Positions 55,578 to 63,623 of a stretch of DNA of 64,000 nt are shown in pieces. Source of the DNA: Aliikangiella marina (GTDB taxonomy: Bacteria; Pseudomonadota; Gammaproteobacteria; Enterobacterales; Kangiellaceae). Numbering within the stretch: position 1 is the first letter of the stretch; each line of letters opens with the position of its first letter. Made by a program: the position numbers and the translations under genes. The DNA lies in contig NZ_VIKR01000001.1 in the NCBI RefSeq assembly GCF_007004765.1, forward strand, positions 1,054,001-1,118,000. Reading direction: 5' to 3'. The notes beneath the pieces are model-generated. The model saw only the letters and a list, made by a program, of their open reading frames with translations. It had not been told where the DNA came from and did no database searches.

Positions 55578-55630
55578 TTAGACTGGGTTAACTAAACTTT
55601 AATGGTATTTGCTAAACGATTAAGCAAAAG

Positions 55631-55684
55631 AGCGAACAATAACAAATTAAAACGGCGTTATTATCTGAGGTGCCACTGTTCGCT
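55631..55684 (-). promoter_or_regulatory. Inverted repeat between precursor and radical SAM genes
   Basis: AGCGAACA (55631-55638) and TGTTCGCT (55677-55684) pair perfectly with 38 bases between, and an inner pair AATAAC/GTTATT can shorten the loop. On the minus strand a CTTTTGC stretch follows. It lies just past the peptide gene stop and before the enzyme start, where partial terminators often set the ratio of peptide to enzyme in RiPP operons. Termination here is inferred. Confidence 0.45.
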
Positions 55685-55697
55685 TTTTTCGCAGAAT

Positions 55698-55904
55698 CTA
55701 GTTGCCTTTCTCGCGATGTTCTTTTTGATCGGGCTGTTCTCGATGTTCTTGCTGATGAGGTTGTTCTCTGTGCTCTTGTTGATCAGGTTGTTCTCGATGG
55801 GCTTTCATCAAATCGTCACTTTGCGTGTCGCGCATAGCATCGAGTTTTTTTATTAACTGCGGTGATAATTGTGCTTTTTGTTCCCCTGTTGACGTTGATT
55901 GCAT
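55698..55904 (-). CDS. Candidate RiPP precursor peptide with three 9-residue repeats
   Basis: The 68-residue peptide starts at ATG 55904, with AAGGA about nine bases upstream; a longer frame to 55967 lacks this site. The first 35 residues look like a leader (LSPQLIKKLDAMRDTQSDDLMKA). Then follow HREQPDQQE (36-44), HREQPHQQE (45-53), HREQPDQKE (54-62) and a partial HREKGN (63-68). Repeated cores with fixed residues (His, Arg, Glu, Gln, Pro) and a radical SAM gene directly downstream on the same strand fit a RiPP precursor. There are no Cys, Ser or Thr in the repeats, so cross-links at His, Arg, Glu or Gln would be expected. No family is recognised. Confidence 0.65.
   Translation of the reverse strand: MQSTSTGEQKAQLSPQLIKKLDAMRDTQSDDLMKAHREQPDQQEHREQPHQQEHREQPDQKEHREKGN
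55719..55799. repeat. Three 27-bp tandem repeats inside the precursor gene
   Basis: The three repeats are each exactly 27 bases (nine codons) and encode HREQP(D/H)Q(Q/K)E on the minus strand. They differ by several bases each but few residues, so the peptide rather than the DNA seems to be held constant. A fourth, partial unit (HRE) follows at the C-terminus. Confidence 0.85.
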
Positions 55905-56001
55905 CTTAATCTTCCTTTTAATTGTTGGGTCAGATAGATTATTAACCAAAGACCGGTTAAATTTCAATAGTTTAGTTGTTGTGGTTGTTTATTGAACAAT
56001 C

Positions 56002-56211
56002 TTGTTTCAGTCTCGCTTCAATAATGATCAAATAGAAAATTTTTCAGCTAAATTAAAGCATTTATGTTTGACGGGGGAACGCGGCTCTGATTCAATAAAT
56101 CCGCAGCACTTGCCAAACTGGGTCAGTATTGTCGCGAGAGAAAAACTAAGGCAAAGACGTCAGATAGACTTAATGCCAATAAAAAGAAAACCGGTATTCT
56201 ATTGTGAATAA
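56002..56211 (+). CDS. Possible small hypothetical protein
   Basis: The 69-codon frame from a TTG has a charged, protein-like C-terminus (LPNWVSIVAREKLRQRRQIDLMPIKRKP) but no clear ribosome site and no known family. It ends 29 bases before the sensor kinase start. It may be a real small gene or chance. Confidence 0.3.
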   Translation: MFQSRFNNDQIENFSAKLKHLCLTGERGSDSINPQHLPNWVSIVAREKLRQRRQIDLMPIKRKPVFYCE

Positions 56212-56240
56212 ATATCTCATCAAGAAATCTGTGAAAAAAA

Positions 56241-59200
56241 GTGAACAGACGCGCACTCGTTAAATCTCAAAACAAGATTAAAACTTGTTTCTTCTCCTGC
56301 ATTTTCAATTTGTCATTGTTGATTGCCGCGCTGATGATGTTCAGCGTTAATGGTGCTGGTTATGCACAGGATTTTCTTGACCAGATTTGGGCACCAAAAT
56401 TTAAACTTTACACAGTGGATAATGGGCTTTCCCAATCACAAGCCAAGGTAATCATCCAAGATAGTGAAGAATATATTTGGTTTTTGACCCCAGTCGGCGT
56501 TGATCGGTTTAACGGTTATGAGTTTGAAAATATTACTTTCAGTAAAGATTGGGAGCGAAAACCTGATAGCAGTGTCGTTAATATTGTGCTCGATAACGAT
56601 AATACCGTAATCGCTATTACCGACACAGGACATGTGTACAAATACTCCGAGTCAAAGCACCAATTTGTCGGTTTATTTAAAAGTGACACACAAGCGAAAG
56701 TCAATACTGCACTAATAAACGACGCGAATGAAATCTTACTGATGACAGAACAGGGGATTCAGGCGCGTCAACTAGAAACTGGCGCGATACTGGATGAAGG
56801 TTTTCAGGCACTGCAGACAATTCGCCAAGTGAACCACGCTCAAATTAATAAAAATATACTCTGGATGGCAACAAGTGAAGGACAGCTATTTTCGTTTCAT
56901 TTCGCAACGCAGCGGCTTGTGGCGCACCAGCTAAGCCAATTGAACATTCTCCAGGGGGAAAATCACCTTGAACTAACGCCCTATCTTGATGGTGTCATCG
57001 CCGCTTCTCGAAATGGCCAGTTTTACGCTTTAAAACATACTCAGATAAGAGCGAATCGCTTACCGGATTTTATCGGGGTCGAAGAACAACCCAAGAAAAT
57101 CATGAGCATGGTGGTCGATGCCCTCCAGAATTTATGGATCTCAACACGAGGACAGGGTATCTATCGCATCAATCTAAGTAACTATAACGGGCGTCAGTAC
57201 GCGTTACAGACTAACCGGCAAGGCACAGTGAGCTCTAACAATCTCTACGACATGTTTATCGATAAACAAGGAGGGCTTTGGGTCGGTGCGGCTAACGCTG
57301 TCAATTACACGAATGCAGAGCAAGTCAGATTCTATGGTCTCGGTGGTACGAGTGCTTATCATATGCCACTAACCTCTACCTACGTGTCGGCGATACTTGA
57401 GGACTCCGACGGCAATTTGTTGGTAGGCTCACATGATTCTGGTTTTAGTGTTTTGTCGGCTATAGATAGTCATCAGAATAACACTAAATCTCTCGCTAAA
57501 TCGCAACGGGCTAAGTTACCTTATCAATTAGAGAAGTATCCTAAACCTAAGTTTATTACCGGAATTGCTCAAGAAAGTAATGGCAATATTTGGATAGGAA
57601 CCCGAGAAGAATTTTTTATTATCGATAGCTTAACACGGGCTCGCGTACCAATAGACGCTAAGTGGCAGGAGTATTCGAAAAATGGCGTGAACGCTTTACG
57701 TTTTGATGGCCCGCACAAATTAATGGTGACAGGCGATAATCAATTATTATACCAGCATGGCGATGATGAATTAGTGGCGCTAGATATCTTTTCAAATCCA
57801 CAACCTTTCCAGTATTTCTCTGTCACAGGCCCCTTCGAAGAAAAGTATTGGTTATCCTCGGAGAGTAAAGGATTTGTTTTTGAGTTTGACGTGGCGACTC
57901 AAACTATTACTTTGCTAACCCCATTAACTCGCACGAGTGTGCCACCGACGGGCATAACAGCAACTTGGATAGCTTCAGATAATACGCTTTGGCTAGGCAC
58001 TGATGGGGATGGCGTAATCAGTTTTAATCTGACCACGAAAGAAACAGAATGGTGGGATAAAACCAATGGACTGCCACACAATGATATTTTTGGAATCTTG
58101 GGAGATGGCAACGATAATGTTTGGATTATGGGTAATAAAGGTCTTACTCGGTTTGATGCGCTAACGCGCGTAATCCAAAATTATACCGTTTCCGACGGCC
58201 TGCAAAGCAATGAGTTTAATCACCAGGCAATGTATCGTAATCAACAAGGTTTGTTATTTTTTGGCGGTATCAATGGAATTACTATCGTCAACGAAAATAC
58301 ATTTAGCCTGAATGCTCACTTACCCAAGACGCATATCGAGGCGGCTTATTTGGTGACCAATAAAGGTCTTCAAAGGTTGACTACCATTGATGGTATCGTT
58401 CAAGAATTGGATTTCACCACGGATTCTTTAAGCTTTAAAATCGGTGCTATCGACTTGCTTAACCCAGATCGAAATACATTTAGTTATCGTCTCGTTGGCA
58501 AAAGTGATGAATGGATAGAATTAGGTCGAACGAGAGATATCACCTTACTAGAATTACCCCGAGGATCATATCGCCTTGAAGTAAAATCCTGTAATAATGA
58601 AGGTGTATGTAATCCGGAACCCGCGACGTTACGTTTTGAAATCCCTGCGGCGCCGTGGTTTAGTGTTTGGGCTTATGTACTTTACAGTCTTGCATTATTA
58701 TCACTTTTCTTGGTCTTTATAAAAAGACAAAAAGCCAAATTAGAATATGAAAAAATGATGACTCAAAAAGAAAGAGTTGTCGCAGATGAACTACGTGAAC
58801 TTAACCAATTAAAAGATCAATTTTTATCCAATACTTCGCATGAGCTTAGAACGCCATTGAATGGGATAATTGGTTTAAGTGAAGTGCTGATGATCGAAGC
58901 TGAAAATACCGGAAAAAAAGACACTTTGGAGTCACTAGAAGCAATCAATAATTGCGGAAAGCAGTTAAAACTACTCGTAGAGGATTTATTGGACTTCACA
59001 CAATTACAAAGTGATCGATTGAGACTGCATATGAGCCGAGTTAATTTACTCGACATCGTTGAAGAAATAACATTGTTACTGAAGCCGCAAGCGGAGAGTA
59101 AGGGCTTGGAATTATTGGTCCAAATTCCTAACGACGATTGTTTAGTCAAAGCCGATCCTAACCGGATCCGTCAAGTGCTTTATAACCTTATCAGTAATGC

Positions 59201-59579
59201 AATAAAATTTTCGCATAAAGGGAAGGTTACGGTTGCGGTCAATCAGCAAGACTTTATCGTTACAATAGCTGTGAGTGATGAAGGTATTGGAATTCCTGAG
59301 AATATGCATGAGAAAGTCTTCGAGTCCTTTACTCAAGTTGACGGTAGTGATACTCGTGCAGAAGGCGGTGTTGGACTTGGACTTGCGATTAGTAAAAATA
59401 TAGTGAAGTTACACGGTAGTCAATTAAGTTTATCTTCGCAAGAAGGTGTTGGCTCTGTATTTCAATTTGAACTTTTATGCGCATCTTTAGATGAGGTTGC
59501 AAGCGCCGATGTTTTAAATCGTAATAAAAATATAGCAAATGAAAAAATGGCCAATGACACTGAAATTAACACCATTTAA
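56241..59579 (+). CDS. Sensor histidine kinase with two-component-regulator propeller
   Basis: The 1112-residue protein has a signal/anchor segment, two seven-bladed propellers made of reg_prop-like repeats (LWMATSEGQLFSFH, LWISTRGQGIYRINL, GLWVGAAN, IWIGTREEFF, LWLGTDGDGVISF, VWIMGNKGLTRFD; about residues 50-700), a Y_Y_Y domain (about 720-800), a membrane segment (about 810-830), and a kinase with FLSNTSHELRTPLNGIIGLSEV, the N-box LYNLISNAIKFSHKGKV, DEGIGIPEN and GVGLGLAISKNIV. No receiver or DNA-binding domain follows, and no partner is adjacent. The propeller would sense an external, perhaps glycan or peptide, signal. The start is a GTG at 56241. Confidence 0.92.
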   Translation: MNRRALVKSQNKIKTCFFSCIFNLSLLIAALMMFSVNGAGYAQDFLDQIWAPKFKLYTVDNGLSQSQAKVIIQDSEEYIWFLTPVGVDRFNGYEFENITFSKDWERKPDSSVVNIVLDNDNTVIAITDTGHVYKYSESKHQFVGLFKSDTQAKVNTALINDANEILLMTEQGIQARQLETGAILDEGFQALQTIRQVNHAQINKNILWMATSEGQLFSFHFATQRLVAHQLSQLNILQGENHLELTPYLDGVIAASRNGQFYALKHTQIRANRLPDFIGVEEQPKKIMSMVVDALQNLWISTRGQGIYRINLSNYNGRQYALQTNRQGTVSSNNLYDMFIDKQGGLWVGAANAVNYTNAEQVRFYGLGGTSAYHMPLTSTYVSAILEDSDGNLLVGSHDSGFSVLSAIDSHQNNTKSLAKSQRAKLPYQLEKYPKPKFITGIAQESNGNIWIGTREEFFIIDSLTRARVPIDAKWQEYSKNGVNALRFDGPHKLMVTGDNQLLYQHGDDELVALDIFSNPQPFQYFSVTGPFEEKYWLSSESKGFVFEFDVATQTITLLTPLTRTSVPPTGITATWIASDNTLWLGTDGDGVISFNLTTKETEWWDKTNGLPHNDIFGILGDGNDNVWIMGNKGLTRFDALTRVIQNYTVSDGLQSNEFNHQAMYRNQQGLLFFGGINGITIVNENTFSLNAHLPKTHIEAAYLVTNKGLQRLTTIDGIVQELDFTTDSLSFKIGAIDLLNPDRNTFSYRLVGKSDEWIELGRTRDITLLELPRGSYRLEVKSCNNEGVCNPEPATLRFEIPAAPWFSVWAYVLYSLALLSLFLVFIKRQKAKLEYEKMMTQKERVVADELRELNQLKDQFLSNTSHELRTPLNGIIGLSEVLMIEAENTGKKDTLESLEAINNCGKQLKLLVEDLLDFTQLQSDRLRLHMSRVNLLDIVEEITLLLKPQAESKGLELLVQIPNDDCLVKADPNRIRQVLYNLISNAIKFSHKGKVTVAVNQQDFIVTIAVSDEGIGIPENMHEKVFESFTQVDGSDTRAEGGVGLGLAISKNIVKLHGSQLSLSSQEGVGSVFQFELLCASLDEVASADVLNRNKNIANEKMANDTEINTI

Positions 59580-59609
59580 GAGAATTAATTATCCGAGAGT
59601 AAAATCAAA

Positions 59610-60296
59610 ATGATTAGTCTTTATACGCACCATGAATTGCGGGTGATTGGTTGTTTAATCGAGAAATCAATTACCACGCCTGATCAATATCCACTTTCAC
59701 TTAATAGCTTAACCAATGCTTGCAATCAGAAAAGTAATCGCGAGCCAGTTGTATCGATGAGCGAAATTGAAGTTCAGGATGCCGTTGACTCATTGATTGA
59801 AAAAAATGTCATTTACCAGCAATTTAGCACATCCTCTCGCGTACCCAAATATCTTCATCGTTTTTGTAATACCGAGTTTGGTGATCTGCAGCTTACCACT
59901 CAAGAACTTGGAATCATCTGTGTGTTATTTTTAAGAGGCCCACAGACGCCGGGTGAATTAAGAACACGAACTAATCGGCTATGTGAGTTTACTAACGTTA
60001 CTGAAACCGAAGCCGTTCTAAATGAGTTAGTATCAAAGCAATATATTATCAAGTTGGCGAAAGAACCTGGTCGCAGAGAGTCAAGATATAAGCACTGTTT
60101 TGGATTAATTACTGATAGTGACTTAAACAGCGAAGATGATAGTAATGCGGATGAGGGCAGTGATATGCTGCAAAGCACTACCTCAGCAAAATCTGCAGAG
60201 AGCAATCATGAAACTGACAAATTTGCAATGCTTGAGGAACGTGTTTTAATGCTCGAGTTAGAGTTGGAGGAGCTCAAAAAAAGACTATCAATCTAA
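59610..60296 (+). CDS. yceH: YceH family (DUF480) protein
   Basis: The 228-residue protein has the YceH marks: [39 protein letters not shown] at the start (two winged helices), a second repeat with [25 protein letters not shown], and a C-terminal coiled coil. Function is unknown. It follows the sensor kinase after 30 bases and may be co-transcribed. The variable region ([20 protein letters not shown]) is acidic. Confidence 0.9.
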   Translation: MISLYTHHELRVIGCLIEKSITTPDQYPLSLNSLTNACNQKSNREPVVSMSEIEVQDAVDSLIEKNVIYQQFSTSSRVPKYLHRFCNTEFGDLQLTTQELGIICVLFLRGPQTPGELRTRTNRLCEFTNVTETEAVLNELVSKQYIIKLAKEPGRRESRYKHCFGLITDSDLNSEDDSNADEGSDMLQSTTSAKSAESNHETDKFAMLEERVLMLELELEELKKRLSI

Positions 60297-60365
60297 ATAC
60301 TTAGGCGTGCGTTGATATTATTCAAATTCCCAGACTTAACGCTGTTCAATACAAGAAACGATAAA

Positions 60366-61460
60366 ATGAAATACTTAAAGATAACTAAATTAGTAAGTAA
60401 AGTTTTGCTACCGTTTGTCATCGCTTTTAATTTAGGGTGTGGATCTAATCCGCCGGTATTATCGGATTTTCAAGTATATAAGCAATCGATGAACCCCACT
60501 GAAGGTCAGCCCAACTATCAAGCGGCAAAAGATGCACTCGAAAAAATTATTTATTCGCCGCGTAGTAATTCGAAAATGCGCGAAAGCGCTACGCGGCTTA
60601 TGGCACTGAACCTCTATAGTGGCAAGTTTGGTTATTATGGTGAAGCGGAATTTATTTATTGGGCTAACACGCTAGGGAGTAATAAGGGCTCAGACTTACA
60701 GTTTCGTATTGATCGGATTAAGAAAGTAAGAGAGGTTTTTCCAAATCAGAAAGAACTAATGAATAATTTATACTTGGAATCAATTGTTCATTGTGCACCG
60801 ACAGTCAAGATTATTCCGCAATTATTAATCCAGGATAAGAACTTAGCCCTTTACTATTTAAATGGCGTGGAATGTATTTATCCGAAGCTAGTGAGTCAAC
60901 CTCAACTACGTGAAATTTACTCAAAACATCTTGAATTAGTTGGCGTCCGTGAAACAAAGAATTTAATGACTCGAGGTTTTAATCTTTACGCTCGAAACCC
61001 AACGATGAGCCAATTTAACGCTCTAAAAGAAACTGAGCAATCGGCTTTGTTAATGGCAAAAATTCAAGCGTTTACTTATGCAGCAAAAACATCCCAGCCG
61101 AAATTTCCGGCGGGTGCATATTATCGTTCTGCTGAGGTAAAAAAAATATTTCAGTTTTTCCAGAGTGACAACGACTCTGACTGGTTTAAAGGCAACGCGT
61201 TATTAGAGGAAATATTAAGTGATAATAAATCGAGCGATTTAGAAAAAGCAAAGCTATTTCACTACATCGCCGTATCAGCCTATTTAAAGGATCGATTTGA
61301 CACCTACAAAACCTATAAAGCCCGGCTAATGGAGTTAAACTACCTCAAACCAGCAGAGAAGCTCTATATGGATAGAATGACGATGCTTTTTATGCACAAA
61401 CTAAAACGTTTTGTAAAAGGCAATGAGTTTGTTGAAGAGCGTCTAGTCCAGTTGAAATAA
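60366..61460 (+). CDS. Hypothetical lipoprotein, helical
   Basis: The 364-residue product (from the ATG at 60366; an earlier TTG at 60312 is less likely as the signal peptide would be displaced) has a type II signal peptide (VIAFNLGCGS). The mature part is all helical, with TPR-like repeats by pattern (for example NYQAAKDALEKIIYSPRSN), and a late basic region. No family recognised. Confidence 0.65.
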   Translation: MKYLKITKLVSKVLLPFVIAFNLGCGSNPPVLSDFQVYKQSMNPTEGQPNYQAAKDALEKIIYSPRSNSKMRESATRLMALNLYSGKFGYYGEAEFIYWANTLGSNKGSDLQFRIDRIKKVREVFPNQKELMNNLYLESIVHCAPTVKIIPQLLIQDKNLALYYLNGVECIYPKLVSQPQLREIYSKHLELVGVRETKNLMTRGFNLYARNPTMSQFNALKETEQSALLMAKIQAFTYAAKTSQPKFPAGAYYRSAEVKKIFQFFQSDNDSDWFKGNALLEEILSDNKSSDLEKAKLFHYIAVSAYLKDRFDTYKTYKARLMELNYLKPAEKLYMDRMTMLFMHKLKRFVKGNEFVEERLVQLK

Positions 61461-61971
61461 TCGAAAATATGCAGAATAGAGAAGATGTTGCTTTATTTAT
61501 TGCATAAGCAAGAAGTTACTTATGGTTGTTTTTTATAGTACCGGTGGATCTTAATATCCTCAAAAGAAATGAGATATTTTTGGTTAAAAATTAGGTAGCT
61601 TGCGCGTCTTTGTTTGGCTAATGAGATTAATATCTAATTAGCTTTATCACTCCCAACATAACTGTTTACATGATGCTGTGATGTGTGGCACAGTTTTCCG
61701 AGTTGAATGGATTCTTAACTACAAGTAAGTCTGAAAAAGGCAAAACCACTGAAAGGTGGTGACGCAAAGTTACCGGTCTAACGGGCAACCTATGACAGCG
61801 GGACTACCAGGTCGAATTACTGTGTGGGTAAAGACGCAACACCGCCTATCTGTATTGAAACCTCGATAGCCTCCCTCTGATAACCAATTTGCTGACCGTT
61901 ATTCTTAAACAAAATTGTTACTGTTGATTTTAGTAAGCAATTTCAATTGTATGTTAAGTTGGAGTCAATTT
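61461..61971. other. Leader region of the HDOD gene
   Basis: This 511-base gap contains the c-di-GMP riboswitch at 61735-61815 and 157 bases between it and the HDOD start. The first 270 bases are AT-rich and hold no recognised gene; the promoter is probably around 61650-61710. Confidence 0.55.
61735..61815 (+). ncRNA. Cyclic-di-GMP-I (GEMM-I) riboswitch aptamer
   Basis: The GEMM-I signature is present in order: GGCAAAACCACTGAAAGGTG (helix with GAAA tetraloop), the near-invariant GACGCAAAG (61761-61769), CCGGTCTAA, then the second helix and the closing GACAGCGGGACTACCAGG. This aptamer binds cyclic-di-GMP in the junction of its helices. It lies 157 bases upstream of the HDOD gene on the same strand. 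A switching terminator is not clear, so control could act on translation. Confidence 0.9.
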
Positions 61972-62844
61972 ATGAACTGTGAGGCGCTTTCAAAGAGCAA
62001 AACAACAATACTTTTACACGTTCACAAAGAACTTGTATCAGGTAAACTAATGTTACCTTCATTGCCATCAATTTGTGTCAAGATAAAACAAATTGCTGCG
62101 CGCCCAGAATCAGATGCTTCCAGTCTTGGTAAAGCAGCTAGAGTTGACCCTGCTTTTTGTGGGTATTTGTTAAAGGTGTCAAACTCGCCTCAGTATCGCG
62201 GTAATGTCAAAGTCACTAATATTAATTTAGCGATTGGTCGGCTTGGTATGGAAAACACCTGTAATCTCGCGCGCCTGTATGCTATTCGTTCATTATTTAA
62301 AAGTAAGAAACGCTCGATGCAAGCCTGGTTGCAGAGAAGCTGGGAAATCAGTACTCATACTGCCTCAGTAGCAAGTGTCATTGCAGAAAATATCGATACT
62401 GATGTTGATCCTGAACAAGCGCTACTGGCTGGGTTAGTGCAAGACATTGGCTGCCTTTCGCTTATCTCGGAAGCTAGCGACTATCCCGAACTCATCAATG
62501 ATGACCAAGCAATGGAAGTCCTGTTTGACAGTCATGCGGCGACCTTGGGCGCAGGTATTGTAAAGGAATGGGGACTCGGTGAAGAGTTTATTGAAGTGGT
62601 TCGCAATAGAGACAATTGGTCTTATAACGATTCTTCCGAGGTTAATTTAGTCGATATCGTTCAAGTCGCTAAACTGCACACCTACCTTGCTTATAAAAAG
62701 GCGCTACAGTTACCGAAGCTAAGTAGTGTACCGTCGTTTCAAAAAGTAATGCTCAACCAGCATACTTCGCCTGAGCAAAGTCTTCAATTTGTTGCAGATG
62801 CCAAGCAAAGAATCACATCCATCATTAGAAATCTCGGAGGCTAA
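61972..62844 (+). CDS. HDOD-domain protein under c-di-GMP riboswitch
   Basis: The 290-residue protein is a stand-alone HDOD domain, a phosphodiesterase-like fold without the HD metal residues: LPSLPSICVKIKQIAARPESDASSLGKAARVDPAFCGYLLKVSNS, INLAIGRLGMENTCNLA, and LAGLVQDIGCLSLISE. HDOD proteins act in signalling, often linked to chemotaxis, motility or c-di-GMP. I use the ATG at 61972, with GGAG eight bases upstream; a longer frame from 61915 adds residues unlike the family. The riboswitch upstream suggests control by c-di-GMP. Confidence 0.9.
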   Translation: MNCEALSKSKTTILLHVHKELVSGKLMLPSLPSICVKIKQIAARPESDASSLGKAARVDPAFCGYLLKVSNSPQYRGNVKVTNINLAIGRLGMENTCNLARLYAIRSLFKSKKRSMQAWLQRSWEISTHTASVASVIAENIDTDVDPEQALLAGLVQDIGCLSLISEASDYPELINDDQAMEVLFDSHAATLGAGIVKEWGLGEEFIEVVRNRDNWSYNDSSEVNLVDIVQVAKLHTYLAYKKALQLPKLSSVPSFQKVMLNQHTSPEQSLQFVADAKQRITSIIRNLGG

Positions 62845-63022
62845 AGCGAGCCCCTATAGTCACCGCATGCTTTCTTGCATCGTTTAGAGATGCGAAATCC
62901 TGCAAAGGAAAACGCATCTCCACAAGAGGGGGAACTAAAGTTGCCAGTAATCAGATCATACGATTCTCATCAAGTAAGTAACTCATTGGATGGACAACAA
63001 TCTTAGTAGTAATACTGCAACC

Positions 63023-63418
63023 TTAGTAGTGGTAACTATCTTCGGTGTTTATTTTAAAACCCGCGGACTCCCAAGCTTGTATACCGCCTGACAGCGAGAA
63101 GACGTTATTAAACCCCAATTTTTGTAAAGATTCAGCCGCCAGTGCTGAACGCCCGCCGCTCTTGCAATAGAGGTATATTGGTGTATCCGCGGGATTTTCT
63201 TGCATTGCCGGCTTAATTCTTGGGTGGTCAAAGATTGCAAATTCGATTAGCCCTCGCGGCGCGTTAATCGCATGAGCGATGTATCCTTGAGTATATTCAT
63301 CGGGTTCTCTCACATCGATGACCAGCGATCGGTTGTCAATTGCTTGGCATAAATCTTGGTGATTGCATTCTTTGATAACTGATTTAGCTTGTTTTACAAG
63401 TTCAATTGGTGAAAGCAT
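63023..63418 (-). CDS. Rhodanese-like domain protein
   Basis: The 131-residue protein is a single rhodanese domain, with LVIDVREPDEYTQGYIAHAINAPRG and the active-site loop YLYCKSGGRSALAAESLQKLGF (catalytic Cys in CKSGGRS). There is no signal peptide. I chose the ATG at 63418, where GAGGGA lies seven bases upstream; in-frame ATGs at 63433 and 63466 are weaker. It probably transfers sulphur or handles thiols in the cytosol. Confidence 0.9.
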   Translation of the reverse strand: MLSPIELVKQAKSVIKECNHQDLCQAIDNRSLVIDVREPDEYTQGYIAHAINAPRGLIEFAIFDHPRIKPAMQENPADTPIYLYCKSGGRSALAAESLQKLGFNNVFSLSGGIQAWESAGFKINTEDSYHY

Positions 63419-63623
63419 GTCTGTGTCCCTCATTTTGACTGTCAGATATAGCGCATCGTTTATCAAACTTACGCTTTTCCTAGAAACAATAGTTTGTTGA
63501 ATTGCCTATTAATAGCATAGTTAAAAATAATATATTAGATATTGCTAATATATGGATAATAACCTAAACTAGACGCGAATGAAATAATTTTGCAGATTTT
63601 TAACTTAAAGAAGGGCTACCACC

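Noticed and set aside
55602-55856. Plus-strand frame with a hydrophobic repeat (LFSMFLL...RLFS...)
   Set aside because: Its repeats are only the antisense reading of the HREQP repeats; the minus-strand frame has a ribosome site and sits beside the radical SAM gene.
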